A stretch of DNA of 64,000 bases from Cyathus striatus (lineage: Eukaryota > Basidiomycota > Agaricomycetes > Agaricales > Nidulariaceae): contig JAOVFP010000011.1 in the NCBI GenBank assembly GCA_025738555.1, positions 1,674,001 through 1,738,000 of the forward strand. Direction: 5' to 3'. The position numbers and the translations under genes were made by a program. The notes under the pieces are model-generated. The model was not told the origin of the DNA and ran no database searches. It saw only the letters and a list, made by a program, of their open reading frames with translations. Each line of letters begins with the position of its first letter. Position 1 is the stretch's first letter. Shown here one piece after another: positions 1 to 12,119 of this stretch.

Positions 1-728
1 GTGTTGCTGCGGGGTGAGGTGATGTCGCGGCTAATTCACCTTAGGTGGCTTGAAGTGGTATTGATATACCTCAGCTGTCCTGTACTAGTGATGTGATGGT
101 TCAATTCCTTAACTGCTGTAATTTCCGAACTCGTTCAAAGACTACTCGAAGTTCCACTTGTAGCTGTGGATAATAAACGACGGTGAAGTTCAGCTTATAG
201 CATCAGTTCATGCTGAAGTCATAGATGGCATGAAATTGGAGGTCATAGTTGGGATAAAAATGAGTTCGAAGCTTGGCGTAGCAGTGAATTAGAGCTGCTG
301 CTCATATAATTAATTTACACGACAAGTGACATGGGCCAATGCGGTCACTATCACAGGTAACTGTTTCTACATGCTAACCTTCGTTGATGTTAATCACAGG
401 CTACCCTCACACCTATCACAGAACCGTTAAATATCAACTGAGTTCATATTAGACCACTGCCCATTTATCATTGCTTTCAACCATCATTGTAAGCTTGCTG
501 CTCCACTACATGCCCAGTGCTTACTAGTACTTATTCTTGAAGTTGACTCGAACTGCCTCAGCACTTAACTTATTACTATATGTAAGTATTGGATCAGTCT
601 ATATGTGCTAACCTCTTACCAAGCAAACATGGCAGATGATAGTCAACTTCAAATAGTAGTAGAGATATATTGGTGATTTTGCATGATCTGATTTAGTCTG
701 ATATTTTTTTTTACTGGTGGGCGGTTGT
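1..728. other. No supported feature
   Basis: I see no long reading frame, RNA gene or repeat in this AT-rich stretch. It lies immediately left of the R1 element. Confidence 0.5.
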
Positions 729-732
729 GGAC

Positions 733-1793
733 TAAAGTACCTAGTTTAGCGCAACGTAGTATAAATTAAAATATATGTAATTTCACTCACACCACGTACG
801 CTCACTAAGAAGGTGCTCAGTGGGTAAGACTCGGATGCAAAATGCTTCCGGGCGAAGTAAAGTAAATGGGGAGGTGTCAAAGACCGACGTTCACGAAGGG
901 AAACGGCTTAGCGAATGCTTTGATGCGCGTTCCTTAATCTCGGACTTAGCACGGGCTTATGACTTCTCACTTCGCGTTGCACTTAGAATCTCAAAGCTCA
1001 CACAAATACTAAAGCACGACATTAGATGGTATTTCTCGGGGCACAGGAGACTGCCCTTCCTCACTTTACTCTACCTATTAAATATTATACAGGACTATAG
1101 CTAGAGGAACTATATAGTTAGGACAAATACAGTAATTTTACACATTAGCTAAGCAGTAAGATAGACTTTTGGACTGGATACAGACGTCTGGGATGGACCA
1201 GAGTAATTCACGCATGTACAAACATACGAGCGCCAAGAATGCGTCCATATGGGAAGATAACGAAGAACAATAAATCGTCCTGCAGGTGAGATGCTCCATA
1301 CGAAGGCGTGATGCCGCGCGCTTTAACGCATGGAAATGGGAAACGCTGAATAAGCTGGCCGGGAATGCCGGGTCTCAGGCCTATCCAGGCGCCTATGGTG
1401 TGCTGATGCACAGCGCTGGTCCAGCATGGTTAGATAGCGGCATTTGCCGTGAGTCTAAATCCCTGTGCTTTTCCTATGGCGCAATAACATATGACTTTGA
1501 TAACCTATTATTAGAATAGACGCACGCTTAGCTCAATCTCCGGCCTTACTGGTAACTATTTCCCACCGATATCGAGAATAAACTCTAACCTCGGTGTTTC
1601 TATTTTTAAGTGCTTTCCTACTTAGGCTAGACATGTCCCTTATTAGCGCGAATAATTCCCACGCTAGCTAATGGTCCGGGACCTCTACCTTAGCTACTAA
1701 ATACAACCCATAGATATTATACCGTTTGTAAGTAGCACTTTAGAATATTGAAATAAATGTTTTATAGTGGGTAGAACTACGCTAGGCGTATTA
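733..1793. mobile_element. R1 element, copy 1 (CpG-retaining, non-autonomous)
   Basis: This 1.06 kb block recurs, interrupted by two insertions, at 22736-27087. The pair defines its limits. It starts TAAAGTACCTAG and ends CCTAG-like on the other strand (CTAGGCGTATTA), a weak inverted terminus. Copy 1 is flanked by GGAC (729-732 and 1794-1797) and copy 2 by GTAC (22732-22735 and 27088-27091), which suggests a 4-bp target duplication. Copy 1 is unusually rich in CG dinucleotides, which are TG or CA at the same sites in copy 2. Reading frames inside (for example 820-1104 and 1286-1519) are not preserved in copy 2 and look like nothing known, so I treat the element as non-coding. Confidence 0.7.
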
Positions 1794-1797
1794 GGAC

Positions 1798-2940
1798 TGA
1801 AAGCTTTCTTGTTAGGGAGGTGTGTAGTGCTGCCAAGTAGGTTGATATACACACCTAGTATTACGAAACAAGCATCATACGACATTTATAGAACTCATAT
1901 GCCGACCGGCATGTCCACTATATCGCATATCATCCCCAAAGACAATTTGGAGAACGATACACTTGGTCTGTCCACTGCTAGAGATTTCAGACCCAATCTA
2001 CTATCCAAAGAAGTCATTACCTGTCGTGTGATTGACATAAGCTTAAAGTCTATGCTCGTAATCAGCAGGGATATGTATAATAAATAAAAGAAAAAAGAAT
2101 AACATACTGTTACATTACTCTCAGGCTTTAGCATCTAGTGTAGACCTCCAATCACCATCTGGAAAAAGGATTAGTTCGTGCAGGAGTGTTGAAATGCAAT
2201 CTTATCCTGTGTCAGCCAACATGAGCCCTTGCCTTGAACACCCTCATGCTGATTGGCCTCACATGATACATCTACAACCATGACAGCTGTAGCTGTGCTT
2301 ATCCATCAAGGAAACTGTTTTAGGCTCCAGCCCATATGTGAGATTATGTGCACCTAGATACAGCTCTGTGAACAGCAAAGGAACAAAATGATAATAAAAT
2401 AAAGAATGTACTGAGTTGAACTCTTATTATTTCCTTCCAGAGCATCGCTTCCTAGAGAGAAAAACCTCCCGTCGATGACACGTCAATTGTACACAAGGCA
2501 TGCGAGTGAAATTACAATCGTTGTAGAAGGTTGAGACCAGTGGGAAGATGTGGTAGAGGCTCTTCCCTTTGGTACGGACTGCACCTGGTCCTGACTCTTT
2601 AATTGAGAGATTCGTAGTGGATGGAAAGTAAATCGCTAAATATTTGAATTTCCATGTGCACTACATAGGGGAAATCCAGTCGCTGTAAGTAACCCTGAAA
2701 TCCCCGACCTTTCCCACAGACCTCTGGGGGCTACGCTTTTCATTCCCATGTCTATATGTAGGGAACGAGATACCTGGCAACTTCAAGATATAAAAGTCCT
2801 ACTTTTGACTCAGTTGACGAAGTCAGAAGTGGAAAGGGATCTCTGTTGGGATATAAACACATTGTTACATTGATAATAATCAAGCACAGACAATTACCTT
2901 GCATTAAATAGATAGCATTGTTAGATATTCTGGGTTGCAC
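1798..2940. other. Intergenic, no supported gene
   Basis: A 106-codon frame (1767-2087) straddles the R1 boundary, so it is probably chance. No other feature is recognised up to the promoter region of the membrane-protein gene. Confidence 0.4.
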
Positions 2941-2947
2941 AGCTTCT

Positions 2948-3100
2948 TTGACAGCTGTCACTTGTCACCTGTCATACTTGACAGTTCTGTGATTGACAGA
3001 TACTTGATTGACAGATATGTGATTGACAGATTGACAGCTGTCTGTTACCTTAGTTACATGGACCTTGGTTGGACTTTGGTAGATACACCCAGTATATAAA
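2948..3100 (+). promoter_or_regulatory. Putative promoter: TTGACAG repeats plus TATA box
   Basis: About nine copies of TGACAG or its complement CTGTCA lie between 2948 and 3047, several as ATTGACAGAT direct repeats. A TATA-like TATATAAA follows at 3093-3100. The next gene starts at 3347, a reasonable 5' leader. The repeats could be sites for a homeodomain (TALE-type, TGACA core) factor. That role is inference. Confidence 0.45.
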
Positions 3101-3346
3101 CACTCTGTAACTTGATAGTTGTTAATAAGTTTCCTCCCCATCTGTGTCTGTCAGTGTTTGTGTTTGAGTCTTTGCTCCACTATCACCCTCTTTGCTCTTC
3201 ATTATCCTCTATTCTTTCTCAACCACCCTCCTTATTCTTTGTTACTTCTGACAAGCATCTCTCTTGGGACTTGAACACATCATTTCTTAACTATGATTTA
3301 AAAGTGGATGTTCAATGAACTGATAACCTTACTATCCCTTCCAGAG

Positions 3347-4474
3347 ATGTTAGCTTTTCTTCTGACCCAAGTTTTTCTGGCCACGATTACTCTTCTTTCG
3401 AGTGTAAATGCAATCGTCATAAATGTTACTGTAGATGATGCATCTCCAGACCCATTAACTGGTCAATTGATTACCTACAATCCAGAGAAATTCTGGAATT
3501 ATGGGCCAACATGTAGCATTTGCAGTGCACATGTTGACAAACAAGAGATGTACCATGGAACTTGGCACAACGGTACAGTAAGTTCACAATTGCTCAAGCC
3601 AAATTGTATACTTTGTATAACTCATTCACCATACAAAAGTACTACCCCTCAGGTCCTTGTTCTACTGAAGGGTCTCTTAATGCTACATTTATCTTTAATG
3701 GCACGTCTTATCCAGATATCAGAAATTATTACAAACCTCATTTGATATATAGGAAGTGCAATTTATATATACTGTGCCATCTCTTTATCAATACAACCTC
3801 TCATAGGCTACAGTAATATGACTTTCTTCATTGATAATGAAGCTGTTGGTCACTTCGAATGGATACCTCCTGGAGATGATACTTACCAATACAATGTTTT
3901 GGTTTACTCCAATGCATCTATTATACCAGGTGAACATACATTCTTGTTGAAAAATGGACAAGAAGGAGACAGTGGAGATATGTCATTGACTCTCTTCGAT
4001 TACTTGGTTTACTCGTGAGCTTTATTACATGTATTCATTTTACATTCCCGTGCTGAGAAATATAGCTATGAAGATGGTGTGGAACCAACAATTAGCACAC
4101 CCACTCCCACTCTCTCATCATTGAGTCCAACCTTCGCAACATCTTTAAGTTCTGGTGCTCGCGCAGGAAAAGTCAAAGGCATGTCAATAGGCATTATTGG
4201 AGGCAGTATACTATGTGGCTTGTTTTCAATTGCCACTGCAGCTTTCATCATCTATAAGCAGTGAAAAGGAACAATCATCTTGCCATTTTTAAGTACTTGG
4301 CAAGATGATATTGATGTGGTGCATAATCCAATGCAAGTGCCACCACCAGCGAAACCACCTGTTACAACTCTGCCTGTGGAAGTAACAGGACCACACATGG
4401 AGAGTCATATAATAAGGAGGCAGTTAGCCGAGGACTTGGTAGTGGGAGAAACACCGCCGCCTACTTACTACTAA
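3347..4474 (+). CDS. Secreted single-pass membrane protein, basidiomycete family (four exons, one in-frame TGA)
   Basis: Likely exons are 3347-3577, 3640-3704, 3757-4014 and 4066-4474; the introns open GTAAGT, GTCTTA and GTGAGC. The start ATG gives a 22-residue signal peptide (MLAFLLTQVFLATITLLSSV...). It is followed by a beta-rich ectodomain with motifs usual for this mushroom family: VTVDD, YHGTWHNGT, FNGTAIYIYCA, MTFFIDNE, FDYLVYS. A Ser/Thr-rich stalk and one hydrophobic segment (GMSIGIIGGSILCGLFSIA) come next. The tail ends PPPTYY, a PPxY-type motif. Function is unknown; the fold resembles a jelly roll. A TGA at 4262-4264, just after the membrane segment, splits off the tail in the same frame; CGA (Arg) is expected there because basic residues normally follow the membrane helix. 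Degraded relatives lie at 42590-44160. Confidence 0.6.
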
Positions 4475-4559
4475 GATGATTAAAACAACGCAGAAGGGAT
4501 GGGTTGATCGGTCATTTGTGTTGGGCAAATTTTGTCCATGCTCTCGTGCTCATCTGCCC

Positions 4560-5000
4560 TCAAAATTATACCTGTGTTATTGGGGCTACTACAGTTTGAC
4601 GTTGCCCTAGATTTTGATGTTGCCATGGTGTTGCCAGTGAGGCAACATAACTTCTCGCATGGCAACATCACACAATGCCAAAGTGCCCGGGATATATTTA
4701 TTCCTACACTCTTGCTAATAAATGCCGGCTGCTAGTTATTGTCTCCCGCCCCTCCCTTTGGATTTTCACACACATATCACCATTGCCCACCTCTTGCTCA
4801 TTTTTTCCTATGCTACCGCATTCATTTTTTACACTGTTGTTATACTTTCCTTATTTAAACATGTAATATAATATTTATAATACAACATATTATCACCTAT
4901 TTCACAAAGGATGGAACATGTTACAGTAGAAGATTCCCACTACCTTTTAAGGTAGTTGGGTTATAGGGACATCTGGATTTCCCTATAAGGCAATTTACTA
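4560..5000. repeat. R2 repeat, partial copy
   Basis: Stretches such as GATTTTGATGTTGCCATG, GTTGCCAGTGAGGCAAC, ACAAAGGATGGAACAT and the palindromic ACCTTTTAAGGTAGTTGGG recur at 57640-58110. The ACCTTTTAAGGT part is inverted between the two places. It forms the 3' flank of the membrane-protein gene. Confidence 0.55.
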
Positions 5001-5524
5001 TGGAAAGCCAGACAACCATGCTCAAGTTTGTCAATATTTTCAAGTTCCGGCTCTCGGCATGGCAGCGTATCGCTTAGCTTTAGTTCAACATTTCAGTTCA
5101 CAATTCGCATATCAAATAACAGCCTCTATGTTTAATGCTTTGGGCCTCTGGCATATCATTATAGAGCTAGGTGCTTGTAACTATATTATAGATAGAAAAC
5201 TAAGAAATGTCTTTGTAGATAAAAGCACATTATTATGGGGAAGTGCATCATTTCCACATATAATATTTTAGATCTCCAGTGTAAATGTCAGTTTTGAGCC
5301 TCAATCTTTAAATTAAATTGACATATTTTTCATACATAAGTAATAGAACTACATGCACAAAACTGGGCATAAAAGCATTGTAATTAATTTACATTGATAA
5401 GATAGTTTGTGACATATTCAAGCTTCATCATCAAGGAGTATGGAATAATAGAAGATACTCGGGCCAAGAGGATAGGAGCAGCACATGGGGAAGCAATGTC
5501 AGATGATATAATGCACCTCAACAT
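5001..5524. other. Intergenic, no supported gene
   Basis: There is only one frame of about 70 codons (5059-5271), with no recognised motif. Confidence 0.35.
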
Positions 5525-7083
5525 GAGGTCTTTACACTCCCCCCTAAATTCCTTCCAGAGTCCGGACAGAATCTGCAGACTTCCTGGAAAGTCCAAGGAA
5601 TTTCCATGGAATTTCCAGCCATTCCATGGACTCCATCCAGACTCTGGGTGGACTTGTGGACTTGTTTTGGCAGAGACACCTGCTAAATTTCAGTTTTCCA
5701 GTCCAGATGTTCTCTGGATGAATTCCATATGGAATCCGGATTATTGGCCAAATTCCACCCTTCAGCCAGAGTTCTGAAGGAATTTGCTATACTGGATTCT
5801 GGGTAGCTTGTATTACTTAGTAGTTTATTACTTACTTTACTTGTATTATAAATAAATTAGTAGAGCATGGTATAGTTGCATAGTTTGAACCAGTATTGTT
5901 GTGATAATTACATAACATTCATTCACATGATAGTGTGCATAATCATTACACTATGGCTAGCTTGTGCATGGGCACATGCTGTACAGTCCACAACTTCTAT
6001 GACTCCATCAAGTGTGACACTGTGTGCTGAGTGTGACACTATGTGTTGAGTATGACATGATGCATTGAGTGTGATACTATGTATTGCATGTTACACTGTT
6101 GAGTGTGACACCATGTGTTGAGCATGACATGATGTGTTGAGTGTGACATGATGTGTTGAGTGTGACACAATGCATTAAGTGTGATACCATGTGTTGAGTG
6201 TGACATGATACATTGAGTGTGACACCATGTGTTAGACATGATACCATGCATTGATTGTGACACTGTCAAGTGTGATGCTATGCATTAGGCATGACACTAT
6301 ACATTAGATGTGAGTGTGACACCATGCATTAAGTGTGACACAATGTGTTGAGTGTGACATAGTGTGTTGAGTGTGACACAGGTGTCACAATGTGGCATAG
6401 TATTGCAGTATCACAATATTATGTGTCTCACAACCTTGCAGTCATCACAGCTACTTTTCACATTGTGTCACACAGTGTCACACTCAACACATGGTGTCAC
6501 ACTATTTGCTTTCACATCATATCACAGTATCTTTTTACATAATGTCACATTTTTGTAGTGTCACAATATCACTTATCACACAGTATCACAGATTTTGACA
6601 GCTGTGACACTATGTGACAAGTGTGATAATGAAGATCACCCTGATGACCATGACAATGTGAATGTGATATTTTTATCATCATGAACATGTGTAAAACTGT
6701 GACAACTCTAATACTGGGACATTGCAAAAATTGTGACAAGTGTAATACTATGTGAAACATAACTGTAATGACTGCAATACTGTGAGACACATAATATTGT
6801 AATACTGTAATACTATGTGACTCTGGGAAAACAAAGTTATATTTCATTTCCATCAATTGGAAAATTTCTCATTCCACCTGGATTCCACCTGGAAAAAATG
6901 TTCTTTAACATGGACTCAATGTGGACTTTGTCTGGAAATTATCATGTCCATCTGGAAAATCTGTGTTCCATGTGGATTCCATCCAGAAAATCTGGTTTTC
7001 ATATGGAGTCCACCTGGAAATTCCAGACATTTTCTTGTCTGTCTTGAGTCCATCTGGAAATTGGGGGGGAGGGTAAAGTACTG
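5525..7083. mobile_element. KDZ-type-terminus element (KT-6), non-autonomous
   Basis: The left end is GAGGTCTTTACACTCCCCCC. The right end, read inward on the minus strand, is CAGTACTTTACCCTCCCCCC. Both match the termini of the element at 8784-19933. The subterminal DNA on both sides is built from TTCCAGA/TCTGGAA and ATTCCA/TGGAAT words (5550-5770 and 6850-7065). The centre holds a GTGTGACA minisatellite. The 8-bp flanks (CTCAACAT and AATATATT) do not match, so this may be a rearranged copy. No coding potential is seen. Confidence 0.6.
6010..6620. repeat. Degenerate ~19-bp minisatellite, GTGTGACA core
   Basis: It consists of imperfect tandem units like GTGTGACACCATGTGTTGA, turning to the complementary TGTCACA orientation after about 6380. 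Similar arrays sit in the other KT elements. Confidence 0.75.
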
Positions 7084-8775
7084 AATATATTTGCCAATGC
7101 AATGAAGAGCAGACACATGAAAGAAACAGATGAGTAAAGTAAGAGATAGAATGAAGACAGTACCAGGGAAGATGTTATGGATATTCAACTATCCAAGTAC
7201 CTTATTACCATTTTTGACCTTAACACATGTACTTTCACTCACTTAAGGTCCTTGCCAAAAACACCAAGTGCAGATGGCTCCCATACTTGGTAGACTCTTC
7301 ACCTACATGCAAGACTTTTGTAAAATATTCTAGATATTAGTTACAGTAGTCTACTTAAATTTGTTGTGTAGATATTGAAATATCATCACTTTTCACATAA
7401 CTCAATACTTTGTCTCTCAAGACCTTTATCAGAACCAGAACTCAACTTATGCTATGCACTAAGTCTCATACTGTGGGTATACAGTTGACCTATTTTACTT
7501 GTTACAATATTGCTTATGGAGTACTTTGATACCCTAAGTGGCTGTACCTTGCTAACCCAGAATCAGACTTTCCCTCATTGAATAGGACAATCCTATGCTT
7601 CAAGGACCCAACTATAACTCACTTCAATACACTTCCATTTTATATTGATGATGCTACTTCATGAATACAGGTAATTTGATAGTAATAGTACTACTACACA
7701 ATGTATTTTAAGATTATTATTCTATCAATACTAGCTGAGTTACTTGCAATAGTCTTTTAAAAGGTCAAGGGTGTAAACAGTTCAAATTTATATGTTATAT
7801 TCTGTGTAATTAAACAGACAGTGGACAGTTTCTATCTCAAAATGCTTGCATGCACTTCATGTACTCAATTGTCTTGGTTATCTAATCAAAATGATGTCTG
7901 GTCTGTCTGTAGCACTACCCTGTCTGTGGGGAATGGAAATATCACTAGTCCAGCAGTACTCACTTCTTCCTCTTCATACACTGAGACTTATATATAATAA
8001 ATATGTGACACAATCAAACTATAGCATACATATCTTATCTATTTTTGATAAACTACATATGCATTTATTTGACAATATATACAATCCAACCGGTGTCTGT
8101 CCTATCCAGCCCATGTAGATACCAGGTCCCCGCTGATGCGTTCCATGTGCAATACTGCGTGAGGCACATATAACTATTCCCAGAGAACCACACCAAGCAC
8201 TCAGTTCCCACACTTTATGACAGGTGTTATCTCCATGTGCACGCACACCCATTCATCAATCATAACTACTATCATTTTGGTTGATTTCTCTTATCTATAG
8301 ATACTAGCTAGCCAGCACAGTATCACTACCTTACTATTGTCACTGGTTCTAACTTCGCATCAGTGTCTTCCTTTCGCTGTTTTTCCAGAGATGTAGGTCT
8401 TATTTTATACAAAAGAATCCTTCCAGTACCATCATTACTTGTCCTTAGTCAGTTATATACTTTGTACTCTCTTCTGATCTTTATAATATCATATTGATGT
8501 TTTATTCCCTTGATAATTATGTGTTTTACATATTTAGCTGGCAGTGCAGGACTTAACCCCAGCTCTCAAGCCCAAGATCATCAAGGTACATGTTATTCTG
8601 ACTGGATTTGTAATCTCTGACTGATTCATTCTCTTATCAAATTAAAAGCCTCCCTATCAATATCAATGTACTGACTTCTTCATGTATTCATAGGAATACA
8701 CCAACATTATAGTTCCCATCAAACCATAACAGAAGAGAAGCAGGCAGAAAAATGGAAGAGATTGAAATTGGCTAG
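7084..8775. other. Intergenic, no supported gene
   Basis: Only short frames are present. Two exon-like pieces with plausible splice signals (about 8540-8585 ending at GGTACATG, and after CATAG near 8691) precede the transposon insertion, but the product is not recognisable. Confidence 0.35.
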
Positions 8776-8810
8776 CAAAATAAGAGCTCTTTACACTCCC
8801 CCCCCCCCTT

Positions 8811-9000
8811 ACACCTGAATTTAGTGAAATTCATGTGAACTTTTTACCCATTATTTTTTCAATTTTTGGGTGAGAATGCAGCAAATTATTTCATGTGAAT
8901 TTCACATGAACTTTATATATTCACATGAATTTTAGGTGAAAGTTTCATGTAATATTCATGTGAAATTCATGTGTAATTCATGTGAATTTTACATGAAGTG
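8811..9000. repeat. Left subterminal repeats of KT-1
   Basis: Around a dozen TTCATGTGAA, TTCACATGAA or ATTCATGT words are packed next to the left TIR. They are good candidates for transposase binding sites, by analogy with other DNA transposons. Confidence 0.75.
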
Positions 9001-9061
9001 TGAATGGGCGAATGGAACATTACTCTTACTATATATAGTATAGCATATAAAAAAAAGAGTG

Positions 9062-9148
9062 CTCACACCGGTATTCAAACACTCTCCCTGGCAAAACCAG
9101 TCAATATTTTCCCATGAATGGGACACTTAACCATTGCGCCATACGACC
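9062..9148 (-). tRNA. tRNA-like sequence (decayed or intron-containing)
   Basis: Read on the minus strand, TGGCGCAATGGTTAAG resembles a tRNA A-box/D-arm. GTGTTTGAATACC lies about 50 bases downstream and resembles a B-box/T-arm. A CCCATTCATGGG hairpin between them could be an anticodon arm, with a 7-base loop reading TCA, followed by an intron-like insert. Acceptor and T stems do not pair cleanly, so it is a degenerate tRNA, a tRNA-derived SINE head or an internal Pol III promoter, not a proven tRNA gene. Confidence 0.35.
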
Positions 9149-9265
9149 TTATTTACCAATAGCACTATATACTATATAGTCACCATATACTCTCTACTCA
9201 CCAACTGTTTTTGTGCAACCTCAAATTACTTCCCACGTGTTCGCTGTCATACCACGTATCCTCCA

Positions 9266-9306
9266 CTGTCCTTCCACCACCACCACCACCACCACCACCA
9301 CCACCA
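9266..9306. repeat. CAC trinucleotide microsatellite
   Basis: A run of CAC/CCA repeats; the poly-His frame across it is only a by-product. Confidence 0.85.
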
Positions 9307-9490
9307 TTCTGCTCCCTCTCTTTTCTCCATCCAGCTCCATGTCGTAGAGCACCATTTCATGCTCAGTAAGTTTTTTTCACATCGCAGATGATCAATATTG
9401 ATGGATATTGATGAGTACTGAGTACTCTTTCTCTATGATTGATTTCCCTCTCCCTCACCACTGTTGACTCCCACCATTGTCGATCTTCCT

Positions 9491-10615
9491 GCAGTCAGGT
9501 AAGTCTTTTTTTAGCACATATCTATGTTAACACAACTGACATTTTCTTATCGATTACAGCCTCCACTCCCACATATGCACTTCGTATCGATACAGCAACA
9601 TTGCATTCGACACGTCGACCCACCTGCGTTCATTGGCGGTTGCTTGCAGGTAAGGTTTTTTTTAGTGCATATCTATATCCACTTAACTGACACTTCCTTA
9701 TCGATTACAGCCCCCACTCCCACACACGCGCTTCGTATCACTGCATTCGACACTGCAAGATACACATGTTGTCAACATACCACGATGCATCAATATGCAC
9801 AGAATCGTCTTCCCCACCTCAACTTCCCTCGGTTTTGTTGTCTGGTAGGGAGGGTAGTGTGTTCGGACATGTTTAGTGGGTTTATGGGGTAGTTGTGCTC
9901 AGGCAATTGGGTAGTATGGTACATCTCCTTCCCCCTCCCCCTCCCCATGCTAACCCTCCAAGCTTCATGGGCAGCAACACATTCTACGTCAGACCACAAC
10001 AGCCCCCCTCTCAACATCTGCCCCTTTCAGCTATCTGCCTTGTCCCATGTGGGCTTATCGATGCCACATCATTGGTTGGCGGCTTAACTACAGCAGCCCC
10101 CCTCTCAACACCCGCCCCTTTCAGCCCCAGCATCAACGTGAAACACTGACGCTGCGTTACTGCCCCCTCCTCGATGACTCCACGCCTGCAGGCTTATCAA
10201 CACCACGTCATCCATAGGCGGCTAACATGTGTGTGTACGATGCTAGGGGGGATGCATGTGCACCAAGGCCTGTCATAGAGCACCGCCTGCTTTATCCAAT
10301 TCATCACTGGCAGGTAAGTCTTTTCAGCGTGTATCTATATCCCTACAATTGATATTTCATTATCTATTACAGCTACCATTCTCACATCGACACAGCATTA
10401 CTGCCCCCTCCTTGACGACTCCACGCCTGCAGGCTTATCAACACCACGTCATCCATAGGTGGCTAACGTGTGCATGTATGATGCTAGGGGGGACACGTGT
10501 GCACCGAGGCCTGTCATAGAGCGCCACCTGCTTTATCCAATTCATTGCTGGCAGGTAAGTCTTTTCAGCGCGTATCTATATCCCTACAATTGATATTTCA
10601 TTATCTATTACAGCT
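9491..10615 (+). repeat. Leader region with four copies of one intron-like module
   Basis: A module reading CAGGTAAGTCTTTT ... ATCTAT ... TTACAGC occurs four times, at about 9495-9558, 9649-9712, 10312-10372 and 10553-10613. Each has a canonical 5' donor (GTAAGT), a pyrimidine-rich tract and a TTACAG acceptor, about 60 bp long. The last two belong to a 241-bp tandem duplication (from about 10158 and 10399). It lies upstream of gene A in the same orientation and could be its spliced 5' leader. Confidence 0.65.
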
Positions 10616-10669
10616 ACCATTCTCACATCGACACAGCAGTCTGCCCCTTTCAGCCCCAGCATCTGGTGT

Positions 10670-11020
10670 ATGTCTCCCTCCTCCCTTGGCCTCTGTGTCT
10701 GCATGCATGCGTTAGTGTACGTCTCCTCTCTCGGCATCTGTTCTGCGTGTGTCCGTTAGCATATGTCTCCCCCCTACCTCGCTGGTTGCATGCATGTATA
10801 TGTCTCCCCTATCTCTTGGTGTTTGTTCTGCGTGCGTGTGTTAGCGTACATCTCCCCCCTACCTCGCTGGTTGCGTGTGTGTATATGTCTCCCCTATCTC
10901 TCGGTGTCTGTTCTGTGTGCATGCGTTAGCATATGTCTCCCCCCTACCTCGCTGGTTGCATGCATGTATACGTCTCCCCTATCCCTTGGCGTCTGTGTCT
11001 GCGTGCATGCATGCATATGT
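10670..11020 (+). repeat. ~85-bp tandem repeat carrying start-codon context
   Basis: Units starting TCTCCCCCCTACCTCGCTGG recur near 10767, 10852 and 10937, with degenerate units on the left. Half units include ATGTCTCCCC, the same words as at the probable gene A start (11017). Confidence 0.75.
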
Positions 11021-11524
11021 CTCCCCAGCAGGAAAAGAAAAGTGGCGGAAGGGGAAGAGGTGGGAAAAAGAGGGGGAAAAGTGGACGGTATGTATCAACT
11101 ATTTTAATTAATTTTCATAGTTCAATGTCTGACTTAAATTTAAGTAAAACTGCTGGTGATAAGGATAAGGAAGATGAAGCTGCAAGTAATGCAGCTAATA
11201 AAGAAAAATCCAAGGCATAAGTATTTATTTCATTTGCACTATATTTTTCTAATGCAATAATTTTAGTGCTATGAAGAAACTCCAGAAAATGTCAATTTCT
11301 ATTGCACCACCTATGCAGCCCAAGACTGCTGGTGCTTCTGAGATTACTGAGACTTCTGAGATTACTGGGGCTCCTGAGATTACTGAAACTTCTGAGATTA
11401 CTGGGACTCCTGAGATTACTGGGACCATAAGTGTCAGCCAAATTTCTCATTTATCATAGGCCTTATATGATATGGGATATCATATAAGGTCTGAGTTTTA
11501 TGAGTGAGGTATATACTATATGTA

Positions 11525-12118
11525 TATACAGGCTATTCATAAGTACTCATTACTTTATGCTTCTACTATTATTACAATTGTATTATGTCTACTCATAAGT
11601 ACTCATTACTTTATGCTTCCTATTATTATTGTAATGCTACTATGTGTACTCATAAGTACTCATTAATTTATGCTTTCTATTATTATTGTAATATTAGTGT
11701 GTGTACTCATAAGTACTCATTACTTATGTTTTCTATTGTTATTTTAATACTAGCATGTGTACTCATAAGTACTCATTACTTTATGATTCCTATTATTATT
11801 GTAATACTAATATGTGTACTCATAAGTATTCATTACTTTATGTTTTCTATTGTTATTTTAATACTAGCATGTGTACTCATAAGTACTCATTACTTTATGA
11901 TTCCTATTATTATTGTAATACTAGTATGTGTACTCATAAGTACTCATTACTTTATAATTCCTATTGTTATTGTAATACTAGTATATGTACTCATAAGTAC
12001 TCATTACTTTATGTTTTCTATTATTACTGTAATGCTTCCTATTATTATTTTAATAGTATTATGTGTACTCATAAGTGCTCATTACTTTATGCTTCCTATT
12101 ATTATTCTAATAGAATTA
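11525..12118 (+). repeat. 57-bp tandem array, left arm
   Basis: About ten units of GTACTCATAAGTACTCATTA plus a TTTATG-TTCCTATTATTATT portion, with a period of 57 bp. The 399- and 245-codon frames across it are artefacts of a repeat with few stops. Confidence 0.8.
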
Positions 12119-12119
12119 T

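Noticed and set aside
820..1104. 94-codon frame in R1 copy 1 as a transposon protein
   Set aside because: The frame is not kept in copy 2 even after allowing for C-to-T change, and no motif is seen. A weak tRNA-like box (GTGCTCAGTGGGTAAGAC) nearby has no convincing partner.
1767..2087. 106-codon frame crossing the R1 right border
   Set aside because: Half lies in the element and half outside, and the complementary strand is also open (1895-2134).
5525..7083. 8-bp duplication for KT-6
   Set aside because: The flanks CTCAACAT and AATATATT do not match, so I keep the element on its termini only.
9134..9391. Poly-histidine protein
   Set aside because: It is produced by a CAC microsatellite, with no conserved flanking sequence.
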